Made by a program: the position numbers and the translations under genes. A stretch of DNA of 5,123 bases from NCBI GenBank assembly GCA_031177735.1, contig JAPSKJ010000192.1, forward strand, positions 1 through 5,123. The letters are read 5' to 3'. Source of the stretch: Nocardioides sp. (GTDB lineage Bacteria > Actinomycetota > Actinomycetes > Propionibacteriales > Nocardioidaceae). Shown one piece after another: positions 1 through 5,123 of the stretch (positions are counted from its first letter, which is position 1; the number at the start of each line of letters is the position of its first letter). A model generated the notes under the pieces. The model saw nothing but the letters and a program-made list of their open reading frames with translations. It was not told the DNA's origin and did no database searches.

Positions 1-2944
1 CAGCACCCAGCTTGCCGAGGATGTTCGAGACGTGCACCGAGACCGTCTTGGTGCTGATGAACAGCCGCTTCGCGACCTCACCGTTCGACAGTCCCTCCGC
101 GACCAGCGCGAGGATCTCGGTCTCCCGCGGCGTCAGAGCGTCCACGGCGTCCGCACGGCCGCCGGCGGCGACGGGAGCCAGTCCCTGGGCGGTCAGCTCG
201 TCGAGCAGCACCACAGCGCCCAGCCGCTGCGCCGCCGCACGAGCGGAGTCGGCCGCTTCCCGGGCACCCGTCAGGTCGCCGGTGGCGCGCAGGATCCCCG
301 CGAGCACGGTCCGCACCGACGCCGTCTCGTAGACGTGACCGAGGTCGGCGAAGTGTCGCTCGACGTCGCGCCACGCCTCCAGCAGTACGCCGGCGTCAGC
401 CTCCCCCGAGCCGGCGAGCCACTGCGCGCGCAGCGCCTCGGCCTCGGCCCGCGCCGCCCAGGCCCGGCCCTCGGGACCCCAGGGCCGGTCGTCCTTGCCC
501 TGGTGGGTGGCCGTGGTGACGGCATCGGCGCGCAACCGGGCGACCGCGGCCAGGATCTCCTCACGTCGGGCTGACGGCAGGGACGGCAGCGCGGCATTGA
601 TGGCGCCGATCGCCTGCGCCGCCAGTCGCACCCGACCGGAGAACCACTCCGCCCACAGGACCGACAGCACCGCGACGGCGTCGCGGTAGACGGCCAGCGC
701 CGCGTCGACGTCCCCGCGCCGGCCGGCCGAGGCCAGCTCGGGGCCGACGGCGTGGATGGTGATCTGACCCTCGGTGGACCACAGCGGCCGCAGCCGCGCG
801 AGGTCGGCATCGACGTCGGCTCCACGCGCCTGCTGGATGGCCAATCGCAGCGTGTCGAGCATCGCCCCGGCGAGCGGCGGCGCCTTGTCGGTGTCGGCGA
901 GCGCGAGCGCGCCGTCCCAGTCGCCCTGCGTGGAGAGCAGCCACATCAGCTGGTGGCGGGACTCGAAGCCGTACGGCGCCCACGGCGTGCCTGCGGCGAC
1001 CGCCCGGTCCAGGGCACTGCGGAAGAGCGTGCGGGCCTCGACGTACTCCCCCCAGTCCTCGTAGGAGCGCGCCAGCAGGAAGCGCCCGCGCAGCTCCGCC
1101 TGGAGCGCGCCGGCCTCCTCGGCGCGGTCGATCGCCTCGCGCAGCGCGGCCCGCAGGCCCTCCTTCGGCCCGGTCTTCTTCAGGCCGCTCAGGGTGGTCA
1201 CCGCGTCGGAGACCAGGTCGGGCAGGCCCAGCCGCTCCGCCATCGCCAGCGCCTCGAGCCCGGCCGCCTGCCCCTCCTCGTAGTAGCCGAACGGGATGAA
1301 GATGCGGGCGGCCACTCCCAGCAGGTGCACCCGGTCGCCGTCCGGGGCGTCGTCGGGGATGGCGGCCAGCGCCTCGCGCGCCAGCTCCACCGGCTCCTCG
1401 GCCGCCTCGAGCGGGAAGAGTGCCTCGGCGCGAGCCATCAGCAGGCGGGCCCGGCACAATGCGGGAGCACCGGCGGGCAGGGCGTCGAGCTGTGCCGCGG
1501 CCAGCGCGGCCGCACGGGCGTGGTGGCCGGATGCGACCAGCGCCCCGGCGGCCTTGACCACGACGTCGGCGAGCAGCGTCGGGTCGGCCGCGGGACCGTC
1601 GCCGCGGGCAAGCAGGTCGAGCGCCTGCTCGTAGTGCTGCCCCGCCTCGTCGGGGCCGCCGACCGCAGCGGCCTCGTCCCCGGCACGGATGCTGGCCGCG
1701 ATCGCCGTGTCGGGGTCCCCGGCGAGCAGGGCATGACGGGCCAGCTCGGCGGCGGTGCCCCGGGCCCGGCCCTCGGCGAGCGCGGCGGCGAACTCGGCGT
1801 GCAGCCGCACCCGCTCGCCCGGCAGCAGATCGTCGTAGACCGCCTCGCCGAGCAGGGCGTGGCGGAAGGAGTAGCGGCCCTCACCGGCGACGAGGACGTG
1901 CGACTCGACGGCGTGCCGCAAGCCTTCGTCGAGCGCGCGGTCGCCCAGGCCCGAGACGGCGGCGAGGAGGTTGTGGGAGACCTGCCGGCCGGCGACCGAC
2001 GCGGTGCGCACCACCGTGCGAGCGGTGTCGTCGAGCCGGTCCAGCCGCACCAGGAGTACGTCGGCGAGCTCCTCGGGCACCCAGCGGTCGGGACCGCTGG
2101 CCGCACCGACGAGCTCCTCGACGAAGAAGGCGTTGCCCTCGGCGCGCGACACGATCCGGGCGAGCTGCTCCTCGGGCACCGGCCCGGCCAGCTCGAGCAC
2201 GAGGCGGCGTACGGCCTCGTCGTCGAGCGGGTCGAGCACCAGCCGGTCGACCCGAGGCAGGCGGGCCCACTCGGCGACCTGCTTGCGCAGCGGATGCCGA
2301 CGGTGCAGGTCGTCGGCTCGGTAGGACGCCACGATGGCGACCGGCCCCGTGAAGGGGCGGGTGAAGAGGAAGGTGAGCAGGTCGCGGGTGGACTGGTCGG
2401 CCCAGTGGGTGTCCTCCACGGCGAGCACCACGGGCGTCTTCTCGGCGACCGCCTCGAGCAGCGAGTGCACCGCGTCGAACAGGGCGGCCCGGTCGACGCC
2501 GGCCGCGCTGGAGGGGGACGGCTCCGGGGCGCCGAGGAGGCGGACACCGGGCTGGAGCCGGGCGAGGGACGGGAACGCCGCAGCGACCCGCTCGACCACG
2601 TCGGGCAGGTCGACCACCAGACGGCCGAGCACCTCGGAGAAGGGGAGGTAGGGCAGCGCACTGTCGCCGAAGTCGAGGCAGTGGCCGACGTACACGGCAT
2701 GACCCTGCTCTCCGGCCAGTCCACACAGCTCGCTGAGGAGTCGGGTCTTGCCGACGCCGGCGTCGCCCGCCAGCAGGACGTGGTGCCGGGCTGCGCCCCC
2801 GGACGAGGAATCGGGCGTGATGCCGAGCATCCCGGCCAGTTCGGCCAGCTCGGCATCACGCCCGACGAAGGTCCCGCTCCCGTGTGCCACGGACTCCATG
2901 ATCCCGGTTCTCCGGGTGGGAGGCGCGGCCATTTCCATGATCAT
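1..2944 (-). CDS. LAL-family LuxR transcriptional regulator with N-terminal AAA/STAND ATPase (3' end outside window)
   Basis: This is a cytoplasmic DNA-binding regulator, read without interruption for 981 codons. Residues 25-33 (TFVGRDAEL) are the usual entry to the ATPase module. Walker A is GDAGVGKT at 60-67 (Lys66) and Walker B is VVLAVEDTHW at 172-181 (Asp178). SYRADD follows at 207-212 and EGNAFFVEEL at 269-278, both typical of LAL proteins. Residues from about 380 to 910 are alanine- and leucine-rich helices resembling TPR repeats, with no recognisable ligand motif. The LuxR helix-turn-helix starts at LTPRE (937-941), and its recognition helix is around STKTVSVHVSNIL (964-976). The window ends after KLGA, so perhaps 15-30 residues are missing. 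LAL proteins usually activate nearby catabolic or secondary-metabolite genes, with ATP binding and an effector controlling activity. The effector here is unknown. The start at 2944 lies 6 bases after the small upstream gene, suggesting coupling. In-frame ATGs at 2938, 2932 and 2899 are alternatives, the last with GGAG 10 bases upstream. Confidence 0.95.
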   Translation of the reverse strand, partial: MIMEMAAPPTRRTGIMESVAHGSGTFVGRDAELAELAGMLGITPDSSSGGAARHHVLLAGDAGVGKTRLLSELCGLAGEQGHAVYVGHCLDFGDSALPYLPFSEVLGRLVVDLPDVVERVAAAFPSLARLQPGVRLLGAPEPSPSSAAGVDRAALFDAVHSLLEAVAEKTPVVLAVEDTHWADQSTRDLLTFLFTRPFTGPVAIVASYRADDLHRRHPLRKQVAEWARLPRVDRLVLDPLDDEAVRRLVLELAGPVPEEQLARIVSRAEGNAFFVEELVGAASGPDRWVPEELADVLLVRLDRLDDTARTVVRTASVAGRQVSHNLLAAVSGLGDRALDEGLRHAVESHVLVAGEGRYSFRHALLGEAVYDDLLPGERVRLHAEFAAALAEGRARGTAAELARHALLAGDPDTAIAASIRAGDEAAAVGGPDEAGQHYEQALDLLARGDGPAADPTLLADVVVKAAGALVASGHHARAAALAAAQLDALPAGAPALCRARLLMARAEALFPLEAAEEPVELAREALAAIPDDAPDGDRVHLLGVAARIFIPFGYYEEGQAAGLEALAMAERLGLPDLVSDAVTTLSGLKKTGPKEGLRAALREAIDRAEEAGALQAELRGRFLLARSYEDWGEYVEARTLFRSALDRAVAAGTPWAPYGFESRHQLMWLLSTQGDWDGALALADTDKAPPLAGAMLDTLRLAIQQARGADVDADLARLRPLWSTEGQITIHAVGPELASAGRRGDVDAALAVYRDAVAVLSVLWAEWFSGRVRLAAQAIGAINAALPSLPSARREEILAAVARLRADAVTTATHQGKDDRPWGPEGRAWAARAEAEALRAQWLAGSGEADAGVLLEAWRDVERHFADLGHVYETASVRTVLAGILRATGDLTGAREAADSARAAAQRLGAVVLLDELTAQGLAPVAAGGRADAVDALTPRETEILALVAEGLSNGEVAKRLFISTKTVSVHVSNILGKLGA

Positions 2945-2950
2945 GGCGGC

Positions 2951-3088
2951 TCACAGGTAGCGAGCGGAGTTCTCCGCCTCCTTGCGCCTCTTCTTGATCC
3001 GATCGCGGAAGCGGCGGCCCGCCAGGCCCTCTCGGATCTGGTCGGCGCGGAACTTCTGCTCGGCTCGGACGTAGTTGGTGTCGTACAT
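2951..3088 (-). CDS. Small basic protein of 45 residues, unknown function, upstream of the LAL regulator
   Basis: The ATG at 3088 is preceded by a perfect AGGAGG (3097-3102 on the plus strand) at 8 bases, and the frame ends at TGA 2951-2953, 6 bases before the first ATG of the LAL regulator. The protein starts MYDTNYVRAEQKF and is strongly basic: 10 Arg and 4 Lys against 3 Asp and 4 Glu. Its second half (AGRRFRDRIKKRRKEAEN, 23-40) should form a charged helix. There is no signal peptide, membrane segment or Cys/His metal site. It recalls, from memory only, short arginine-rich actinobacterial proteins beginning MY that are annotated as hypothetical. An in-frame ATG at 3151, with GAGGA 8 bases upstream, would add 21 residues rich in Gly, Ala and Glu. 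I prefer 3088 for its better ribosome binding site. The reading frame stays open further upstream only because it lies antisense to the nitroreductase. The role could be a nucleic-acid-binding or partner peptide, or a leader that delivers ribosomes to the LAL gene. Confidence 0.72.
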   Translation of the reverse strand: MYDTNYVRAEQKFRADQIREGLAGRRFRDRIKKRRKEAENSARYL

Positions 3089-3096
3089 GGTGTGCT

Positions 3097-3102
3097 CCTC
3101 CT
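3097..3102 (-). promoter_or_regulatory. Strong Shine-Dalgarno site of the small basic protein
   Basis: The minus strand reads AGGAGG followed by 8 bases and ATG. This is the best ribosome binding site in the window. It is the main reason for calling the 45-residue gene and for choosing its start at 3088 over the upstream ATG at 3151. The other three genes have weak or overlapping sites, so in the left-hand transcript ribosomes would load mainly here. Confidence 0.75.
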
Positions 3103-3150
3103 CGGTGCCGGCCCCCTCGGCCGGGCTGCCGCCGGCTGGTGCCGACACCA

Positions 3151-3170
3151 TGAGGTTCGTCCTCTGAGGT
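3151..3170. repeat. TGAGGT direct repeat with internal near-palindrome
   Basis: TGAGGT occurs at 3151-3156 and again at 3165-3170. The second copy lies in CCTCTGAGG (3161-3169), two 4-base arms around a central T. The element sits 60-80 bases upstream of the small gene's start. It could be half an operator or chance, since words this short recur easily in GC-rich DNA. Confidence 0.25.
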
Positions 3171-3173
3171 AGG

Positions 3174-3203
3174 CCGGGACATCGGGAAGGTGCCTTATCC
3201 CGG
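3174..3203. repeat. Nested imperfect inverted repeat, candidate operator
   Basis: The outer arms CCGGGA (3174-3179) and TCCCGG (3198-3203) are perfect inverted copies. Inside lies a tighter hairpin: CGGGAAGG (3183-3190), a TG loop, then CCTT and CCCG (3193-3196 and 3199-3202) with AT bulged between them. Position between divergent genes, without a T-tract, fits a protein-binding site or folded leader better than a terminator. Whether the LAL regulator or another protein binds here cannot be told from sequence. Confidence 0.35.
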
Positions 3204-3217
3204 TTTCGGGGGTGCCT
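3189..3217 (+). repeat. GGTGCCT direct repeat, 22-base spacing
   Basis: GGTGCCT is present at 3189-3195 and 3211-3217. The 22-base centre-to-centre distance is close to two helical turns, so both copies would face the same side of DNA, as expected for tandem binding sites of a dimeric activator. The first copy lies in the loop side of the inverted repeat just described, and the second spans the alternative nitroreductase GTG start at 3212. Chance occurrence is possible. Confidence 0.3.
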
Positions 3218-3244
3218 CAGATCGCGGTGGTGGATGCTGGCGCC

Positions 3245-3850
3245 GTGGAGTTCCAAGACGTCGTACGCCGCCGCAAGATGGTCCGCAACTACCGGACCGA
3301 TCCCGTCGACCCTGAGGTGGTCGACCGCGCGCTCCGCAACGCCACGAAGGCCCCGAGCGCGGGCTTCAGCCAGGGCTGGGCGTTCCTGGTGCTCGACACG
3401 CCCGAGGACACCGCGCGCTACTGGCGGGCGGCGACCGACCCGGAGGCGTTCGCCCAGCCCGACCGGTGGCTGCGCGGGATGATGAAGGCTCCGGTCGTGA
3501 TCCTGCCGTGCTCGTCGAAGAGGGCCTACCTGCGCCGCTACGCCGAGGACGACAAGGGTTGGACCGACATGGACGAGTCGCGGTGGCCGATGCCGTTCTG
3601 GCACATGGACACCGCGATGGCGGCTCTGCTCATCTTGCAGACGGCGGTCGACGAGGGCCTGGGTGGCTGCTTCATCGGCGTGCCGCCGGCCCACGACGCG
3701 GCGGTGCGCACGGAGTTCGGGATCCCGCCGGAGTGGGACCCGGTCGGCGTGGTCACACTGGGCCATCCCGAGGAGGGCGGCGCCCAGGGCTCCCCGGCCC
3801 GCCGCCCGCGCAGGCCCCTGGACGACGTCGTGCACCGCGGGAACTGGTGA
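3245..3850 (+). CDS. Nitroreductase-family flavoprotein
   Basis: This is a probable FMN-dependent oxidoreductase using NAD(P)H, cytoplasmic and likely dimeric. The 201-residue length fits single-domain nitroreductases. Starting at GTG 3245 gives MEFQDVVRRRKMVRNY, where the basic cluster at 8-16 corresponds to the N-terminal FMN-phosphate-binding segment. APSAGFSQGW (36-45) is the usual loop after the first helices. MPFWHMDTAMAALLILQTA (from about 116) and GLGGCFIGVP (138-147) form the conserved core helix and the glycine-rich segment. VGVVTLGHPEEG (167-178) and the RRPLDDVVHRGNW tail complete the fold. A GTG at 3212 adds 11 residues, and GTGs at 3227 and 3230 are also in frame. I chose 3245 because family members commonly begin at this MEF position, although no strong ribosome binding site precedes any of them. 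It overlaps the next gene by 4 bases, so both are probably made from one transcript. The natural substrate (nitro compound, quinone, enone or other) cannot be inferred. Confidence 0.9.
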   Translation: MEFQDVVRRRKMVRNYRTDPVDPEVVDRALRNATKAPSAGFSQGWAFLVLDTPEDTARYWRAATDPEAFAQPDRWLRGMMKAPVVILPCSSKRAYLRRYAEDDKGWTDMDESRWPMPFWHMDTAMAALLILQTAVDEGLGGCFIGVPPAHDAAVRTEFGIPPEWDPVGVVTLGHPEEGGAQGSPARRPRRPLDDVVHRGNW

Positions 3851-5123
3851 CCGTGACCGATCCGGTCGAGCGGCTGCGCGCTCTCATCCGCATCCCGACC
3901 GTCTCCCACCGCGACCCGGCGGCTGTCGACTCCGGGGCGTTCGAGCGGTTGCTGACCACCATGGCGGAGCAGTGGCCCCGGCTGCACCAGCTCGACGTCA
4001 CCCGGGTCGGCGGCCACGGCCTGCTGGTGCGCTGGCCCGGCCGGTCCTCGGCCAGGCCGGTCGTGCTGATGGCGCACCTCGACGTCGTGCCGGTGGTCGC
4101 CGAGGACTGGTCCCGCGACCCGTTCGGCGCCGACCTCGCCGACGGGGCGGTCTGGGGCCGCGGCACCCTCGACGACAAGGGCTGTGTCGCGGCGATCTGC
4201 GAGGCGGTGGAGTCGCTCCTCACCGACGGGTTCGTGCCCGACCAGGACGTCTGGCTGTCGTTCGGCTGCGACGAGGAGGTCACCGGCGCAGCCGCCAGGG
4301 CCGCGGTGGCGCTGCTGCGCGAGCGCGAGGTGCGCCCGTGGTTCGTCCTGGACGAAGGCGGCGCCGTCGCCCACGAGGCCTTCCCCGGCGTCGCCGCGCC
4401 CATCGGCGTCGTCGGCGTGACCGAGAAGGGCAGCACCTCGGTGCAGCTGTCCGCGACCGGAGGCGGGGGTCACGCGTCCACGCCCGCGCGCAACGGGCCC
4501 ACGGCGCGGATCGCGCACGCGGTCGCCCGGCTCGACGCCGCCTCGATGCCGGCCCGCCTGCCCGCACCGACGATCGAGCTCTTCCGGCGGCTCGCGCCCC
4601 ACGCACCACTGCCGCTGCGGCCGTTGCTGCTCAACGCCGGCCGGCTCGGGCCGGCGCTCGCCCGGCTGCTCGCGGCCACCGGACCCGAGACCGCGGCGAT
4701 GACCCGGACCACCATCGCCGTCACCACGCTCGAGGGCTCGCCGGCGCTCAACGTGGTGGCGGCGCGGGCGGTCGCCGGCGTCAACATCCGGGTGATGGTC
4801 GGCGACTCCGTCGCCGGCGTACTCCAGCGGGTGCGGCGGATCATCGGTGACGACCACGTCGAGATGACGGTCGTCGACCAGAGCGAGCCGAGCCCCCTCT
4901 CGCCGTACACGAGCCCGGACTCCCACGACGATGCCTTCGCGCTCGTCGAGACGACCATCGCCCGGCTCTTCCCCGACTCGGTGCCGGCGCCCTACGTGAT
5001 GATGGCCGCCACCGACTCGCGCTTCTTCACCACGATCTGCGAGCGGGTCTACCGGTTCGCACCGTTCCGGATGACCAAGGCCCAGCGCGCCTCGATCCAC
5101 GCCGCCGACGAGCACCTCGGCGT
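3847..5123 (+). CDS. M20-family metallopeptidase, carboxypeptidase S/PM20D1-like (3' end outside window)
   Basis: This is a two-metal hydrolase that removes an amino acid or acyl group from a peptide or N-acyl amino acid, inferred from family membership. In 425 visible codons all key residues are found. MAHLDVVP (75-82) gives metal ligand His77 and Asp79. WGRGTLDDKG (103-112) gives bridging Asp109. DEE (142-144) gives the catalytic base Glu143 and ligand Glu144. LDEGG (168-172) gives ligand Asp169. His418 in IHAADE is the last ligand. The dimerisation domain runs from about 185 to 300, with GGGGHAST (205-212). The WGRGTLDDKG, FG-x-DEE and LDEGG pattern points to the carboxypeptidase S/PM20D1 branch, but the residue I expect as His before DEE is Cys141 here. 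There is no signal peptide, so it is cytoplasmic. The GTG at 3847 overlaps the nitroreductase stop (GTGA). The GTG at 3853, with GGGA 10 bases upstream, is equally possible. Probably only 10-30 C-terminal residues are missing. Confidence 0.92.
   Translation, partial: MTVTDPVERLRALIRIPTVSHRDPAAVDSGAFERLLTTMAEQWPRLHQLDVTRVGGHGLLVRWPGRSSARPVVLMAHLDVVPVVAEDWSRDPFGADLADGAVWGRGTLDDKGCVAAICEAVESLLTDGFVPDQDVWLSFGCDEEVTGAAARAAVALLREREVRPWFVLDEGGAVAHEAFPGVAAPIGVVGVTEKGSTSVQLSATGGGGHASTPARNGPTARIAHAVARLDAASMPARLPAPTIELFRRLAPHAPLPLRPLLLNAGRLGPALARLLAATGPETAAMTRTTIAVTTLEGSPALNVVAARAVAGVNIRVMVGDSVAGVLQRVRRIIGDDHVEMTVVDQSEPSPLSPYTSPDSHDDAFALVETTIARLFPDSVPAPYVMMAATDSRFFTTICERVYRFAPFRMTKAQRASIHAADEHLG

Larger units (their letters stand above)
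3089..3244. promoter_or_regulatory. Divergent intergenic region expected to hold both promoters
   Basis: These 156 bases separate the minus-strand pair (small protein and LAL regulator) from the plus-strand pair (nitroreductase and M20 peptidase). Both transcription units point outwards, so both promoters should lie here. I could not identify a clear -35/-10 pair on either strand. The most AT-rich stretch is CTTATCC at 3194-3200, which reads GGATAAG on the minus strand. GGTGCC occurs four times (3104, 3138, 3189, 3211). If the upstream start at 3212 for the nitroreductase or 3151 for the small protein is used, the true untranslated region is shorter, about 60 bases. Confidence 0.6.

Noticed and set aside
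1438..2859. A minus-strand open frame of 473 codons rich in Arg, Pro and Ser
   Set aside because: It is a shifted frame of the LAL gene. The in-register translation contains Walker A, Walker B and the LuxR helix-turn-helix, and this one has none.
3150..3167. A five-codon plus-strand frame, MRFVL, that could be a leader peptide of the nitroreductase operon
   Set aside because: It has no ribosome binding site, no run of a single regulatory amino acid and no attenuator-like terminator after it.
752..3172. A plus-strand open frame of 806 codons antisense to the LAL gene
   Set aside because: It is in exact codon register with the LAL gene, so stops would require TTA, CTA or TCA codons in the sense strand, which are rare at this GC content. 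The translation shows no domain, while the minus strand gives a textbook LAL protein.
3089..3835. Extension of the small basic protein's frame up to 3835, giving 294 residues
   Set aside because: The upstream part lies antisense and in register to the nitroreductase. The internal AGGAGG-ATG at 3088 is a far better start and leaves a normal intergenic region.
3663..4850. A plus-strand open frame of 395 codons, Arg-rich, across the end of the nitroreductase and the peptidase
   Set aside because: It is a shifted frame. The overlapping frame from 3847 carries the complete M20 active site and stays open to the window edge.
3538..5115. A minus-strand open frame of 525 codons opposite the nitroreductase and M20 genes
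   Set aside because: It runs in register with the M20 codons and reflects lack of TTA, CTA and TCA there. Its product is a low-complexity Gly/Arg/His mix without family features.

Overview
This is a very GC-rich window with codons ending mostly in G or C, GTG starts and protein families typical of high-GC Actinobacteria. A Nocardioides-like member of the Propionibacteriales is my best guess, from overall resemblance only. It holds four genes in two divergent pairs around a short intergenic region (about 3089-3244). No RNA gene, mobile element, CRISPR array or clear terminator is visible. Both outer genes run off the window.

Left, minus strand: a 45-codon basic protein (2951-3088) behind a perfect AGGAGG ribosome binding site is followed after 6 bases by a very large LuxR-type regulator of the LAL class (2944 to beyond base 1). 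The regulator has an N-terminal AAA/STAND ATPase, a long helical repeat region and a C-terminal LuxR helix-turn-helix that is cut by the window edge within its last residues. I translated it continuously over 981 codons and found no frameshift or stop.

Centre: the divergent intergenic region carries an imperfect hairpin, a GGTGCCT direct repeat 22 bases apart and a TGAGGT direct repeat 14 bases apart. These are candidate operators. I could not identify a convincing -35/-10 pair.

Right, plus strand: a nitroreductase-fold flavoprotein (3245-3850) overlaps by 4 bases (GTGA) an M20-family metallopeptidase of the carboxypeptidase S/PM20D1 kind (3847 to beyond 5123). The peptidase retains all expected metal ligands and is missing only a short C-terminal tail. 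The overlap implies one transcript with coupled translation. The LAL regulator may control this pair or itself, but that rests on gene arrangement alone.

Most of the window is ordinary actinobacterial chromosome. The least explained items are the small basic protein coupled to the LAL regulator and the repeats between the two transcription units.
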